Shown: positions 1-13,306, counted from the stretch's first letter. The stretch is DNA of 64,000 bases from Pyrrhoderma lamaoense (GCA_002794735.1 NBAZ01000016.1:434001-498000), one strand, 5' to 3'. Notes: generated from the letters alone by a model not told the origin. Numbers and translations are program-made.

Positions 1-1088
1 ATTAGCTCAAGAGATCTGCAGCGAGACGGGATGTTAATCCCACAGAAAAAGACTCGGCAAAAATCACATCGGGTAGTAGTAGGTGCATGTAAGGCTAGTA
101 CAGACTCGCTGAAGTAGTAGTCAGTAATCTGCAAAGAGACTATATGCTACTATAAAAACACTACATACCAATTCCCGCAGAAGCTATGTCCCGGAGGTGA
201 TCCATTGGATATATGCCAGGCGTTTTCCGCATCAGTAGGGTTTGGGATTGGGTAAGGACAGACCCAATCGGCATGACTATTCGGTCTGCAATACGGACAT
301 GGCTGCAAGAAATTTGAGGACGGCGGTAATGTTGGTTCTGGGGATGGTTCCCGAGGAGCGGGTATCTAAACGAAGATTGTTCGCTAAGTATATAATAATT
401 TGGATGTATATTGATACACACTCTAAAAGGTCTCAATTCGGGGTAAATTTCGTCTGCTTGCTGCCGTTCCCGTTCGGTCCGCTGCCGATGAGGAGCAGCT
501 CGCAAGAGAATATCAACCATTGACTGGATAGTTCTAGATGGTAAGACTGCTGTAGAAAGTGTCCGACAAGCTGGGCAATTTGTTCCACCATTCTGAATAT
601 ATTTAGAAAGCGATCAGCGTCAAAGCATACAATACGATCGAAATTATCTCAGCAAATGTGGCCCACCTTAATCCAAAGAGTGCAGCAACTAGAGGAAGTT
701 ATTAGTAAATTCTGAAACCGGTCCTACGGAGATGTATAAAATACCTTCCGCAAAAGAAATGGTCACAGGGAATTACAACAACCGGCTTATAAACGAGTTC
801 AGAACAACATCCACACTGCAGCTCTTGCGCGAGATCCTCGGCCAAAGCGTGCCCATCGATCGTTTGACGAGAAACTTGAGAGTCCAACGTACTTCCAGAG
901 GGAGTCGAATCAACAGTATCCTCTTTCATCCTCTTTCGCACTTGACATTCACTTTCAGAGTCGGGCGATGCAGGTCTCTTGTGAGAATGAGGGTTGAAAG
1001 TACGAGATATAGCTGGGGTGATGTAAGTATTAGGTGAGCTATCTGTCACGGCGATGTTTCGAAAACGGTGGGGAAGTTCCCCTGACAT
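1..1088 (-). CDS. CHFR-like RING-finger E3 ubiquitin ligase, 3' end outside window
   Basis: Probable E3 ubiquitin ligase. Exon 1 (1088-745) has a Ser/Pro-rich N-terminus, then the first half of a RING finger (CGCCSELVYKP, IPCDHFFCG). A 22-base exon (688-667) encodes roughly CCTLWIK, and the next exon (592-169) completes the RING with NGGTNCPACR. Downstream come NYYILSEQSSF and a second Cys-rich region (PCPYCRP, HSFCGNCE, TRCDFCRVFFCG), as in the C-terminal zinc-binding part of CHFR-type ligases. An intron at 168-109 fits GT-AG. The start ATG at 1088 is the first in frame. The Cys-rich region is read in a different frame from the RING half, so a one-base deletion or two-base insertion lies near 305-316, beside an AAATTT run. 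That is either a sequence error or a broken gene. No FHA domain is visible. The gene continues past base 1. RING assignment is strong; CHFR-like is moderately sure. Confidence 0.75.
667..688 (-). other. 22-base micro-exon inside the RING finger
   Basis: This short exon is bounded by an AG at 690-689 and a GT at 666-665 on the minus strand. Joined to exon 1 (ending ...TGC GGA AG) and the exon starting at 592, it keeps the frame and supplies the paired cysteines and tryptophan expected between the two RING halves. Without it the RING would lack zinc ligands. Confidence 0.65.
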
Positions 1089-2048
1089 TGAATGCGCGAG
1101 TTGTTCTGTACGATGGCGAAAGCGAGGAGGTGGTGGTAAGAGGATAAGGCGTTATTCATGAGCACACCGGTTTACTTCATACTTCACACCAGGGCCCTAT
1201 TGAGGTCGATCATTGCCTAAATCAGGCGACATGAACTCTTTCTTTGTGTGCTAACCGCGCTATGTCACTCTGAGTAATGCGTCTCGGCCGTGACTGTTCC
1301 AGGCTTTACGAGTTACATCCAGCATCTGTGGCTTTCTGCACCCCTGCTACGGTGCAGAGATCAACATCCAACATCTTCTTGCACTACTGTATGGTATGTG
1401 TGTGTGCGTGTGTTGATAGCTGCTTTCTGTAGAATTGTGTCCGAGAACACTGGAACTCAAGTGAAGAAGTCCGTCCTCGTGAATCTGCTTTCATTTCGGG
1501 ATCTTTTCAACTGCATTTATCTACACCTATGGCTGCTCATTATACATCAGCACTCCAGCGTCGTACATACAAACATCTCCTTCTACTCAGCCAACTCAAG
1601 AACTTAGTCCTACTATAGCTAAAAATAATTATCTGATTCAGTGGATCAAAACCATTAATATGAGCCGCCGAAGGGGTTTCAGACTGCCCGTCAACTGGGA
1701 TCGTGGCTTCCTATAAACAAACTCTCCGTCGTAGTGGATATCTTCCAAACCTACTTTTTTTTCCACTTCACTCTAGATCTTAGTGTTTCGTGGGAGAGCC
1801 GCTGCGGGTCTCTGCCGAACTGAATCTTTTTCTATGCATGCACACACCATCACGAGTTACTACGTATACAATGAACCTATGACTTCATCAGGATCATGTA
1901 TAATACCTAAAGTAGGCATGGGTCAGCTGACTCCGAAGCATAGTATATGCATGCACCCTTTAATCATCACTTGCTTATTCTCACATATATAGAATCGTTC
2001 ATCTATCTGTCTCCTATCTACAAGCAAATTCCTTTTCTATCATTAATC
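1089..2048. promoter_or_regulatory. Divergent intergenic region between the RING ligase and aldolase genes
   Basis: The two genes point away from each other, so this 960-base stretch must hold both promoters. A TATA-like run (CACATATATAG) lies about 60 bases before the aldolase ATG and is followed by a pyrimidine-rich leader. No convincing protein or RNA gene was found; the short ORFs here lack splice-supported extension or family resemblance. Confidence 0.45.
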
Positions 2049-3585
2049 ATGGCTACAGATATAAACGCAACTTCAACTCCTGGCTATGGATTTACCCCTG
2101 CGAATACTGCTATTCCCACTTTTAACGAGTCTTCTTTTCTCTATCCACACCATTCTACGGAAGCGGCCATAGAATTGATTACTACTGCTCAGGCCCTCGT
2201 AAATCCGCGGGGTGTCGGCATTTACGCTACCGATGAAACACCAGAAGGCATTGAAGCACGACTCACCGCTGCTCTAGGTAAAGATGGCTCTGGGAAGGTA
2301 TGGACAGAGGAAGAGAAGAAAGAGAGACGCCGACGGTGGAGAGAGTGTTTATATGAAACTCTTCCGACTGGTGAATTTATTTATCTTTGTGGGTACTGAA
2401 ATAGAGAACGGGATAAAAACTGAACTTAGAGCTTCAGAGTTCATATCTGGGGTTATACTTTACTATGAAACCTTGGTTGATTTCAAGCTTGCGCCTATTC
2501 TTACTGCCAGGGGATCATTCCTGGTGTCCGTGCGGACACTGATTCGCATCCTTTGCCCATTTCTCCAGTAGAACCGGCCACTCAAGGGCTTGATGATTTA
2601 CTTCCCCGTCTTAAGATTGCCCGGGAACATGGTGCACGCTTTTTCAAAGGTACATATATATAAACGCGAATACATCTTATAAAAAAGAAGAGCATTTAAT
2701 CTGAAATTTCCCATCTGAATCTACCTTAAATAGTGGCGAGCACCCCTTCTTTGTAACTCAACTACTCTACCAACTCAAGCTGCGCTCGAAGTTCAAGCAG
2801 AATCACTTGCTCGATTTGCAGCGATCAGCCAGCAGGCTGGACTTGTGCCCATAGTGGAACCTGATGTGGATTTCTCGGAAGATGCTAGTCTGGCTCGAAG
2901 TGTTGAAGTCCATGTGAAAGCAATCTCGATGATATATGCGCGATGTGCTGCTTATGGTGTGATTACTGAAGGTAGATATAATCTTTATTTCCACATTATT
3001 GCATATTTGTCCAATGCTTCGAGAATAATGAATGATTGTTATCGATGTATAACTTCGATCTTCGAACAGGTACTCTGATTAAGCCGTCCTTTCCGCAACC
3101 GGGGTTGAAGCACGCTTCCCGAGCGAATACGACAGCAGAGGAGATTGCAAAAGCCACAGCCTCTGCTTTGGTCCGTGCATTGCCCATAGGTGTCGCGGGG
3201 ATTGTGTTTTTATCTGGTAAGCAACCTGCGACTCTTCTTCACTTCCCTTTCACTTTTCTAATTCCACCTTTTCATTAAAACCTTGACTTTTGCACACATG
3301 AAAAAATCACTCTACGTTCTTATTCTTCCCTCCAAAGGAGGTCTCCCGGATGATGTCGCTTCGACATACCTACGCAGTGTGAACGTACTAGTTTCCAAGG
3401 CCCAGGAAAACAATGCTCTTTCCCACTCGCCATATGCGCGTCTTCCACCTTTAACGTTCTCCTTCGGAAGAGGGTTGCAGGGGAATGCTATGGAGAGATG
3501 GGTACACGGAGATGAGGAAGGTGCACGTAAGGCATTCTTTGAACGTGCCAAAGTATGCTCGGAAGCTGCGAAAGGGAATGCCTGA
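2049..3585 (+). CDS. Class I fructose-bisphosphate aldolase
   Basis: Schiff-base aldolase that cleaves fructose 1,6-bisphosphate to DHAP and glyceraldehyde 3-phosphate in glycolysis. Family blocks appear in order: GIYATDETPEGIEARL near the N-terminus, ISGVILYYETL, GIIPGVRADTD, ATQGLDDLLPRL, WRAP, GLVPIVEPDVDF, EGTLIKPSFPQPG, GVAGIVFLSGG and LTFSFGRGLQ. The lysine of LIKP (codon 3081-3083) is the expected Schiff-base residue. Exons by splice consensus: 2049-2370, 2438 to about 2645, one ending at 2971, 3070-3216 and 3338-3585. The start ATG (2049) follows a CT-rich leader and gives MATDINATS. Two frame breaks are suspected: a missing base in the G run at 2510-2513 and an extra T in 2640-2644. 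Alternative splices (a 35-base intron at 2476-2510, or an acceptor after CTCAAG near 2780) restore the frame but drop conserved residues. Most studied fungi use class II aldolase. Confidence 0.85.
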
Positions 3586-4930
3586 GAGTAAAATTGGTTA
3601 ATATTAATGTAATAAAATGTTGTGATGGTATAAAGGTTTCATTTCCCTTTTTTTCCTGAGAAGATAGAATTTGTTGTACTTTTGATGAAAAACACTTTTT
3701 TAGCAAAGTTTACTTCTGTTTGTTTGTTTGTTTGCGTGCTGAATTGAGAAGATATTTTCATCCTAGTATGCAAGGCCAAGAAATTGTCTTTGAGCCTATC
3801 TTTGTACATAATTTTTGTTGAAGAAGTACATGGACTCTGATAGGCTTCGTGTATTATTCCCGAAGGAGGATGCGCTTGCTATCGCCCTAGATTATACAAT
3901 ATAGACTTTCAAGCAAGCTAGAAGCTTCATTTTGTAAAAAGTCAGATTAGAGAGCTCAAAGGGATATCGATACACACACCCCACCAGCTCAGGACAAGGG
4001 AAAGTTGAACATAATCTTACTTTCGGTATCTTTAATCTTGCAACCTTTTAAGAATGTGGTCAAGTCTTAAATAACCTCCTTCTCTTAGCCAATGGTTATG
4101 GATTAACAGCTTTGTAAGCTAAGCTGACTACTAGAGCCTAATCTATTAGCTAGGTTATGCTAGGTGCGATCCGTTGATGATAGGAGGATGATAGGAGGAG
4201 AATGATTGAAGATGATTCGGACAATGTATGTACATGTAGTATGTGACATGTGGTAGATGCAGTTGATTGCGATGATTTTATATACATGTTTGGAACCGGG
4301 TTTTTCTGGCAGCTCTGAGTAGAACGATAAGTCTGTGTCCATCCAAGAGTCAATAGGTAGTGCGTATACAAGTCATGGGAAAAGAAAGGATCGGAGAGAT
4401 AAAGGAGAGGTTTCACTGGGAGAAGGGCAGGATGGATTTACTGTTCGAAGAGATGGAGATGATAGGAGATATGAATGAGGTGCAAGCCATGGAGGGAAGT
4501 ACAAAGAATAAGATGGAAGATAGGATAGATGATCTTGTACGTGATGTTCGAGTAGCTTGGCACTGTTTTTAGTATAAGAAGATGCACATGTACAAATATG
4601 TAATCAGCATATTAAAACAATTTGAAAACAAAACAGAACAAAGCTGAAAGCAGTTTACATCGAATAGAGCTTTGGAAGACATTATTTACATAATAATAAG
4701 TGTCTTATTGTCCGTGAAAGTATGTCCAAAAGTCCCTGAAGAACAAACATAATGCATACAGCATGAGTTGATATAAATCCAAAACTAAAGTATAATGGAT
4801 AATGACATTGAAGTTAGAATCTTCTCCAAAAAAGATAATGCTAGAAGAGAGAATAATGTAAAGGCACAGCATCCAAAGAAGAAAATTGTCAATCGGCTAA
4901 GAAAGGAAGGCTCAAATTCAACAAGTTAGT
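3586..4930. other. Intergenic region between convergent genes, no gene seen
   Basis: This is the 3' flank of the aldolase and of the transcription factor. It is AT-rich with short TTTG repeats near 3718. Small ORFs on both strands between 4150 and 4572 are low-complexity (Met/Glu/Ser-rich) and resemble nothing I know. Confidence 0.5.
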
Positions 4931-7900
4931 TTATGGTAAAGCTGACGGCGTGAGGCTCGGCGGTAGGCGGAAATTGAGGTCAACCGGCGGAGGAGGAACA
5001 ATACCTGTTTCATAACAAGCTGCATCCAGATTCTGGCGTATCTGTATATATTTCGCTCGTTGCTCTGTTTCCGTAGCGCAGGAGACACCATACAACAGAT
5101 TAAAATGTAAGAAGATGAAAGAAAGTTATGTTTGTTGTCAGTATCATCGCCTTCACATATAGACCAAATAAGGAGATAGTATAAATAGTGACAAAGCGAA
5201 GTTTTTGTCCACAAAAAGGACAGTCAGAATTTAATGTGATTTCCTTACTCACCACTACAAGGCCAAAGTGCGGTAAGATAATCTATGGGTGGTATGAAGT
5301 TTTTTGCAAGCTCAACGGCAAATATAAGGCTCTTATCCATGGACCAAAGTTGTAGGCATTGTGCTATTTGGGCCATAAACCAAAATTGAAAGAATGGTCT
5401 TTTTGCCATCATTGTCCCTGGAATACCGGTCACCGTCTGAAGTCCGTGCATCACTCGTTTTGCAACAGTTGCTTGGTGTGTTACTGTAAGGAAAGCTATC
5501 AGAAATCTAGAAGCCAATCCCAAAGATGTATAAATAATCAACGTACACCATTCTTTAGCTTTGATACGATGGACGCCACCCGAAATATCTCTAAGTTACA
5601 GATCAGAACTCTAAATTCTCAAACAAAAGAGGTTGTGATGCTTACGGGCTCGGATGAGGTACAAATCTGCGAAAGTTATAGGATACAAACATTCTTGCGT
5701 TGAATAGGTATTCTCTCCCTTGGTACAGGAATGCGCGTTCTGTACCGCATGAATGTCCGTTTAAGGAATCTTCTATAGCATCAGCTTCGAGCCAAACAGA
5801 TTGAGCGAAGATGGATCGTTCCGCATCGCTCACGTCTTGTATCCTGAGACATGAGTGCCATAGCAAGGTAGCACGAGCGTATAACGCCCAAACAGTTTCA
5901 ATACCGTGTTGGGTAGCATCGCCGGAGAAAGACGAGCGATTAACAAGATTCTCGCCGGGAAATACATTTCTGATCTAGTTATTTTGAAGAAAATTTAAGC
6001 TATATGCTTTATAGAGGTGAAGTGACATACGTTAGAGGAATCAAGGAGAAACATTTTGATGATGTCTAGTCCAACGGCAGCACGATAGGAAGTATAACCA
6101 GCCAAAACGAGTAAGGTATTCCAACAGAGTCTACGACATTCCTCACGGCGGATCTCGGCGTCAGTCCAAGCAGGATTCCAAGCAGGTGTATACGCCCAAA
6201 ACGGAACATATTTTGAAGCATCATCCCAATGACGTCCTAGATTAAGATTAGCACATGTACACGTTCCAGTCTTGACTTGTGTTGAACTGTGATGAAGTAG
6301 CTGTGATGTATGCTTATTCTTGCGGCGTACATCAAAGGAGACATGATGACTGTATAACGGCGAGGGAATAATTCGTGAATAAGAGCCTGTCTTCTCAAGG
6401 CTGTAAGGCAGATCCAATTCTGGTTTTCGACTCATTGACGTTGAGTCCTCTGCGTCGATAAAAGTCAGAGAAAGAGTGCGGATGATGTTGTCCAAAGTTG
6501 AAAGTGCTGAGTTTATACGTAGGAAAGCACGCTTGGGATGGGCTGAGATCTCAAAGACAGATATAATCTAGACAATGTTGTTGTTCGGAATTTTACAACT
6601 AAACCAATAGGATAGGACTTACCCAAGCAGCCTCGGCTAGCCCAGCATCAATCCATGACGCCGCAATACTTGCATCTATTGCTGCCTGGGCCATGTCCCG
6701 AAGCCACATAGTCCGTTTCAGACCTTCATCCCCGAGCTCCATTGTATTACTTCTGAGAAAATTAGAAAACATTAGGATTGCGAGGACAAGACCCGGTTGC
6801 ATAGATTCTCTATCACGCCAGAATGTCTCAAAAAAGCGAGGGACATTCATGAAAGCAAACCAGGAGTTTGAATAACGGAAAAGGGCTTGTATATCCCGAA
6901 CCACGATTTGAGTTGTCTCGATACGGCCAAGACTGTAAGGGGATGGAGGTAGATCAACAGAGTAGTCCTTTGATAAGTGGGCACGAACATTAGAAGAACA
7001 GTAACGTGCAGAACAATATGAATCGATTAACGAGTCCCACCACGTTTTACGAACAAATTCAAGTGAGGGAGCTTGAGTCAATCCCACATTCAGAGAAAGG
7101 TATCCACAATCGTTCTCATCTATTTCTGTGACAAAAGAGGTTGATTGATTTTCCCGAGAATCTTCATGAATTGTCCACTGATAGGGGTTATAACTCGCCC
7201 ACGTATTCTGAGCTTCTGAGAAGATCGAAGCGTGTTCTTCTGACTGCGGTTTTGGGACAATGAAAATGCGTATAAAAGATTTAATAAATATGATAATCCC
7301 TATCAGTGCTAACTCTTCTAATTAGAACTGTGCTCACATTTTTCTGTCCGATATTCTCTGAATACAAATCATGCGTAGAATGGCGTTTCTGATATTGAGA
7401 ATGAGGGGACATATTGACTGGCATCCGCTTTGCTAAAGTTTGTGTGCGCCTGTTCGTTGTATTGATAGAAAGGGGAGCAGTCGAGAGACTATTCCGTGGG
7501 CTGAAATTATGATTTTGTAATAAGTGTATATCTGGTCTCATAACGTCCTGGTAATTATTCGAGGTCTGAGGAACATTGAAAGGTGTTTCTGCATTTTGAC
7601 TGGCAAAATGTTTTTGTTGGTTGTGAACCGAGGTAGGAAATGGCATGATATATACTGGATTGTGACATTCAAAGCTAGATGCAGAATCCGGCGAACTCGT
7701 GCTCTCAAGAGTGGCAAGGCTATCAACGCTAGTATAGCTCTCTCGATTTTGATTACAATCTAACTCGGTTGCAATTTGCAAATCTAAACCCACTGTTGGG
7801 CGAGAAATCGGACATGGAGACAATCGCTGATTAGTGAAAGGATTGACAAAAGTCGGTTGTGACTGCCGCTGGCAGTCCTCTACCATGACTGTTGCTTCTA

Positions 7901-10017
7901 AAGGAGTAATTGCAGAATAAGACTCCGTGCAGGATGAGCGTGATGAGATAGAAGACAATGGTGCCACTGTGATTACTGGCTGGTTGTCCGTTACAATATG
8001 TGGGACGGTTATTGGAAGTAAGACTGAGCTCGAGTTAGGTAAGCTTTGTCCCTCATGTAGTGGATTTTGGTAGCGATCATACGATAAATCTAGAAGGAAA
8101 TTAGAAGAGGAAATAACCGGAGGGTATGTTCGTACCCACTTGCTAGCCCAGGAGTATAGTTTTGTATTCTTTCTTCAGAAACTGTAAGTGAAGGCGCATT
8201 TATCTGTTCCCATATGCGAGTACTTTCCTTAATAACGATGGATAAGTTCCGATAAATGTCAAACACTATATTCGCTCACTATTTCCTCTTTGTCCCTAGT
8301 AGATCTTGATCGTCGTTGTCTTGGACCCTTCTCTGAATAAAAGAGAGCCGACTTTCCAGTCCGATGCCTTTGCCTTGCACCGGCAATCCGATCGGGTCCA
8401 CGACGTTTAGGGACAGAGTCGTATTCACAAGCATCCGTATTTCGCTGACGACAATTGTAGCACACAGGTTTTGCTCCGTCACATCGTATCTTTCGGCCTC
8501 GACTATAAAACGCGGTTAATCAGAATTCCTTGAGAACAAGAACAGAAGCGTGGTATTGGAGAAGCGGACTTGAAATCATCACTAACGTTAGGTGATGAAT
8601 ACTACTTGATACAGAAAAAGGTTCATGGAATGAGGAATTCAATATATAATTTCTAATAAAGGAAATTCTTAGAAATTTTACAATGATTCTGGAAAATCCC
8701 AAGGAAGAAAGGACCGAATATTCAATTGCAAAATGCCGCATAATAATTGAAGGAATAAAACAAAACAAAGTCTAGAAGACGTACCATTGTTGACATGCAA
8801 CATAGACCCGTTCACGTTGTTTTCCTTGCGTAGTCGGAGGTTGATCTGGCGCGAGCTCAATCCTTTGCCGTTCTTTTATGCGAGGCTTCTTAGACGAAAC
8901 TGCCCGTAGTCCTGAAGGTTCGGATTCGTCTAGACGCTTTTCCATTTCGTGCTTATTAGCCCTTGAATATAGATGCGTGGGGGAAACTTGTTCGGTATAT
9001 TCAGGCTCGTTAAAGCCGTCATTAACTTGGCCATGCAGGTACCTATTTATAAAACGTCAGACCTTAATTTGTTGAAAATGTGTTTGAATTGAAAGCCTGT
9101 GTGACGTACATGTTCTCAGAGCCAGACGCAAGGTCATGGGATTCGGAATTTGATCCAGGACTGTATTCATATCTTCCATGTCCCAAAGTGTATTCGTTAC
9201 CATTCTGTCGGATGCCGCCAAAACCGTTGCTAATCGTATTCAAAAGCAATGCATTGTCTTGCTCTCCAAGCATGTCAGGTTGCCAGTGGGGGGACGATGA
9301 TGAAGACGGGGACTCGATATGCTCTGAAGATTGTTCCAATGTAAATGTGCCAGACCCTGGATTTGAGAATTCAGGAGAGTCTAAGTGCTCAGAATACGGA
9401 TGAATTGAAGTCAAGGAAGAGGAAGACAAGGGGGGTGGCGAAGTGTTATTACTACAGTAGTCCTTATTACAGTATTCCAAAGGAGTGATACTCGAAGAGG
9501 ATGGCCCACTATATGGGTTAGAGACGTAGGAAACAGTGTTTTCTTGTTTCAGACTAATTGGCGAACCCAAGTACGTCAACTGACTATCTGCAGAGGGTGG
9601 CACGACACTTGACGAAGAGTAATTATACTTTCTGAAGGAGCTATAACCTATGTTCGCAAAGCCGGATCTTGGTCCCAGTAAGTACGGAATATGTATCGAA
9701 GCCGATGACTGAGTGCTAGGTAGACCTGAGAAGCTATTAGTTGATCTTAAACTGTAATTTTCTTCAGGTATGTTGGCTGATAAAGGGTGAGTGGGATCTT
9801 TGCAGCCTGTATTTATCCAGTGGCTCTGAAGCTCTGAAGAGGGATGAAGTGATGTTGTAGGTGACCGTCGTAAAGGAAGAACTTGTGTCTCGGAGACGCT
9901 TTGAATATATTCATGTGTACTTTGAGGAGCGTGGGCGTGAGAATCATACGGCCGATCATCAACACTAGATTCCATATCCGCACAGAAGGCAGGTCGGCTG
10001 GTTGCTGGGTAGTCCAT
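4931..10017 (-). CDS. Zn2Cys6 fungal-specific transcription factor
   Basis: Nuclear binuclear-zinc-cluster DNA-binding regulator, about 1,350-1,400 residues in roughly ten exons. Exon 1 (10017-9110) is a 302-residue Ser/Pro/Asn-rich region. Exon 2 (9042-8785) ends in RVYVACQQ and splices to CRGRKIRCDG (8502), followed by AKPVCYNCRQRNTDACEY, completing the six-cysteine cluster near residue 385, then a basic KRRGPDR linker. After more disordered sequence, the fungal_trans region runs from about 7240 to 5254 (SLEFVRKTWWDSL, FRYSNSWFAFMN, RREECRRLCWNTLLVL, KEWCTLIIYTSLG). The last exon (5064-4931) ends TPSALP. Consensus introns keep frame throughout, apart from one ambiguous junction near 8275-8180, so the gene looks intact. 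Its targets cannot be read from sequence. The internal position of the zinc cluster is unusual for the class, where it is normally N-terminal. Confidence 0.88.
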
Positions 10018-13000
10018 CAGATAAAATCGAGAATAGTCCTAGTTGTAGGAATTTGTTGAGTCTGTGCTGCTGCTTCCGGGAAGTCGAAAAGACTAGGATA
10101 CCCGAACAAACGCGACAAACCTTGAACTTATAAACCATCCAGAAATTTTTATTCATCTAAATTATCCACCTTCTCGGCACAAGAACTCATTCATTCTCTT
10201 GATGATGACATGAGGGCATTTATGCGTAACCAGCTGCTTTGTGGAGGAGAATACTTGCCCAGAAAATTGTACTAGATCTAGCTCCCGATGCTGACGATCA
10301 AACCTACCCGAACCGATCAGGATACCTGATTAACGCTATCATGCAGACAGCCTCAAGTTTTAGTAAGTTTAACCCCTAATCAGGCGTTTCTAAGCAGAAA
10401 TAGACCTGTGCAGAATGGGCCACTGACACTGAATTGTATCTTACCTAGGGAACTAAGCGATTATATTTAACTTTTTGAGTATTCTTCCCGCGGTCTCGAA
10501 GCCACCCGCGCGTGGTTACTATTGGTATGATATGAACACGCTTAGAACACGCGTTTTCCGTGCTTTAGCTCAATACTCATGACTCAAAACACATCCAGGC
10601 TGTGTACCAGCTCCATCTCTCATCTATGACTTCTATCTCATTCATCAGATTATACTATCAGGTTTCGGAGTAATCCTTTTTACGGGCAATCTTCATCTCA
10701 CCATCACATACTTTCCTAAGATTGCATACTTTCTCCATTGTCTTTGGGCTCTTCTTGGACACGCTGTATTCACAGAAGTATAATCATTTAAATTGCCATC
10801 TATAACAGTATGGGCGAGAATGTAAAAATGTGGATATGAAACAGCTGAAAATCAAGTCCTCATGGTCGGCTATCCGCTTCACTAAGCGATCAGGGACTAT
10901 TCTCGAGATCTTGAGGTTGATTTATCACAGTCAAAATTTCAAAGAATACCTTACTCTCCAATCGCCATGATCATAGAAAAAGTATATTGCTAACTTCAGA
11001 ACATGGTAAACCGAAAGACAATACTCCGATATAGTATCCAAAAATAGTAAGGCGGTGTCTGTCTAGCAACTGGGACGGTTTCAGATCAGACAATGATACT
11101 GAGCGCCGCCGATGAAGGGGCACTCATTAAGACCCTTCGAAGCATACAAGCTCTAGGTTCGTAGTCGCGACCCTCATCAATTGCATAGTTCTATCTTTGT
11201 TCCATTTTTAAACCCCTAGGCGTCTGTAATTCTGCCTATTGAACAAGGTATTGCGCAAGTCTCAGTCGAGTCCGGTGATCGCCTTTATTGTACAAAATTC
11301 TTGGACTTTGAGGAGGTATTGTGAGAAATCAAGAAGTCAGGAAGCACAGAAGCATTGACATTACTTATGTATTTCCTAATACGTCTTTGAGAATTAGATA
11401 CTTAAATTCCCTATATTCCTTCTACACGCGCAAAAGTCCAGTATTCTTTAGGCCATGAAAATTTTGTTTATGAAAACAGGTGACTATATGGTAGCGCAAA
11501 TGCATATAGAAACCCAATAGGGGAAACTAAAAACCCTACTACAGACATATATGTTCATGGTGGCCTGTAGAATGTCCGCGGTCTCAGGACTAACGGCCGG
11601 AACAGGCAGTGCCAATGGATACGTGTAACAATGAAACTACTCAAGACAAGTGACATAAAAACTCTCATTCACCAAACAGATCGTCGCACTATGTCTAGAT
11701 TATGGTTTCTACTACGCCCATATCTAAAATCGGAATATCAGAGATGGGAACATACAATTAAGGATTAAACTACCACTAGTCTTAATGCACCTATTCCGAT
11801 AAAGATTTGTTTTTGGCTTGATTCGAGCCATTGTTATGATACATAAATGAACTTGTTATTGCATCAAGTTACAATAAATGTGGGGAAGGCGGAAAAGGCG
11901 TGTTTGTGGAGGAGATATTTACGAGGGTATGATCGTTCCTCTCTAAGAATGTCTAGCCAGTACTAAGCGACCTATAGCCTGACGTATTTACCCACCTGAT
12001 AATGGATCATGTGGAGAAGTTCATACCGCGGTCTAAAAGGACTCTTCCGCAGAGGCGGCAGATCTCTTTGAGAGCTTTCCATAACCTTGTCCTAGGACGA
12101 AGACTTGAAGACTCTAGATATCGGTAGTAACGTGAGTAAGCTGCTTCTGTCCAAAAAATCACCCTTACCATCAGTGCCATTTGACCTACTTCTGGGGATA
12201 GTTTTCTTGTATTGGTGCCCGCTAACTCTCACCGGTGACTATATTTTATCAATAAGAAAGAACAGTCGAGGAGCGAAGTAACCATTGAATTTCTTCGGCA
12301 GAACTTACTCATTCATGGATTCAACTTCTTTCGTTTGGGGACACACGACTCCGAAGGTCGGTGTCCTGTTTAACGCCACCCTTCCTCTAGTGGTGTAAAT
12401 TACTCCAAGCTTTACATACCACACGTATTGTTACCAGAGTCAATGTGATATCGTAGGGGAGTGCTTAAAAATGGTTATCTGGGTAAAGGGAACATATCAA
12501 CCCTAGGGTAGGAAGATAGTGGCCCTTTGTTTGGGTCTATCTCGGGAAGAGTTGTGGGACTTTTAAAATACGCCTTCAATTTGAACTGTCTAAGGGTCCA
12601 GAACAATCAGCGGAATAGTTTCGAATAACGACCTCTGTATCAAGCATGTTATATTTTGTAGTTTGTACAATAAAATTAATAGATATATAAAACATCTCAA
12701 CAGAGTTGCACATTTTATGAGCTGAGGAAAAAAGACTTTCAGAGTTATTTACTAGGGATTGAGCTAATTGTATTGGTAAGGATATTTAATTTCAATATAT
12801 AATAGAACAGGCATACCTATAGACTGGATAAACAGAGACAGTTACCCCATAAGCCCCAGAAAGTCTCCTTCGTTGCTATAAGTGCCCTCTGTCACTTTGT
12901 TTTATATGGTACTACTAGTATACTAGCTAAAAAGACAGAATCGCAACATCTCTAGCTAAATTAGCGAAAACCATAGTTCTGCCACGACTTAGTTGAAAAC

Positions 13001-13306
13001 TATCAATTTACTGCGCGTAGACATACATCAAAAGAGCCGAGTATCTCTAGATACCCTACTTGTGTCAAATATAAAAAAAGTAGATAGTGCCTTTAAATCG
13101 ATGCTAGTACTAGTGTATGTAATATTGATGAAGGCACCGATCGTTGACAGCTCTAGATCTCCTTTGTTTGTCTCGGACAAATACATATAGTGTCCCTCAC
13201 TCTGAAATCTTTCCACATTTAACCAACCAGCTGATACCTAATGAATCTGCACCTTTAATTTCTATATCTCTCTAGAAATAACACAGGGCACAGACGAGAG
13301 AGAGCA
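10018..13306. other. 3.3-kb region without recognisable genes
   Basis: All six frames are broken by frequent stops, and I see no family motif, terminal inverted repeat or tRNA-like fold. It holds the promoter of the transcription factor at its left end and that of the membrane-protein gene at its right end. It could be decayed transposon sequence, but nothing seen proves that. Confidence 0.4.

Noticed and set aside
4150..4572. ORFs on both strands between the aldolase and the transcription factor
   Set aside because: Low-complexity Met/Glu/Ser composition, mutual overlap, no family motif, no splice evidence.
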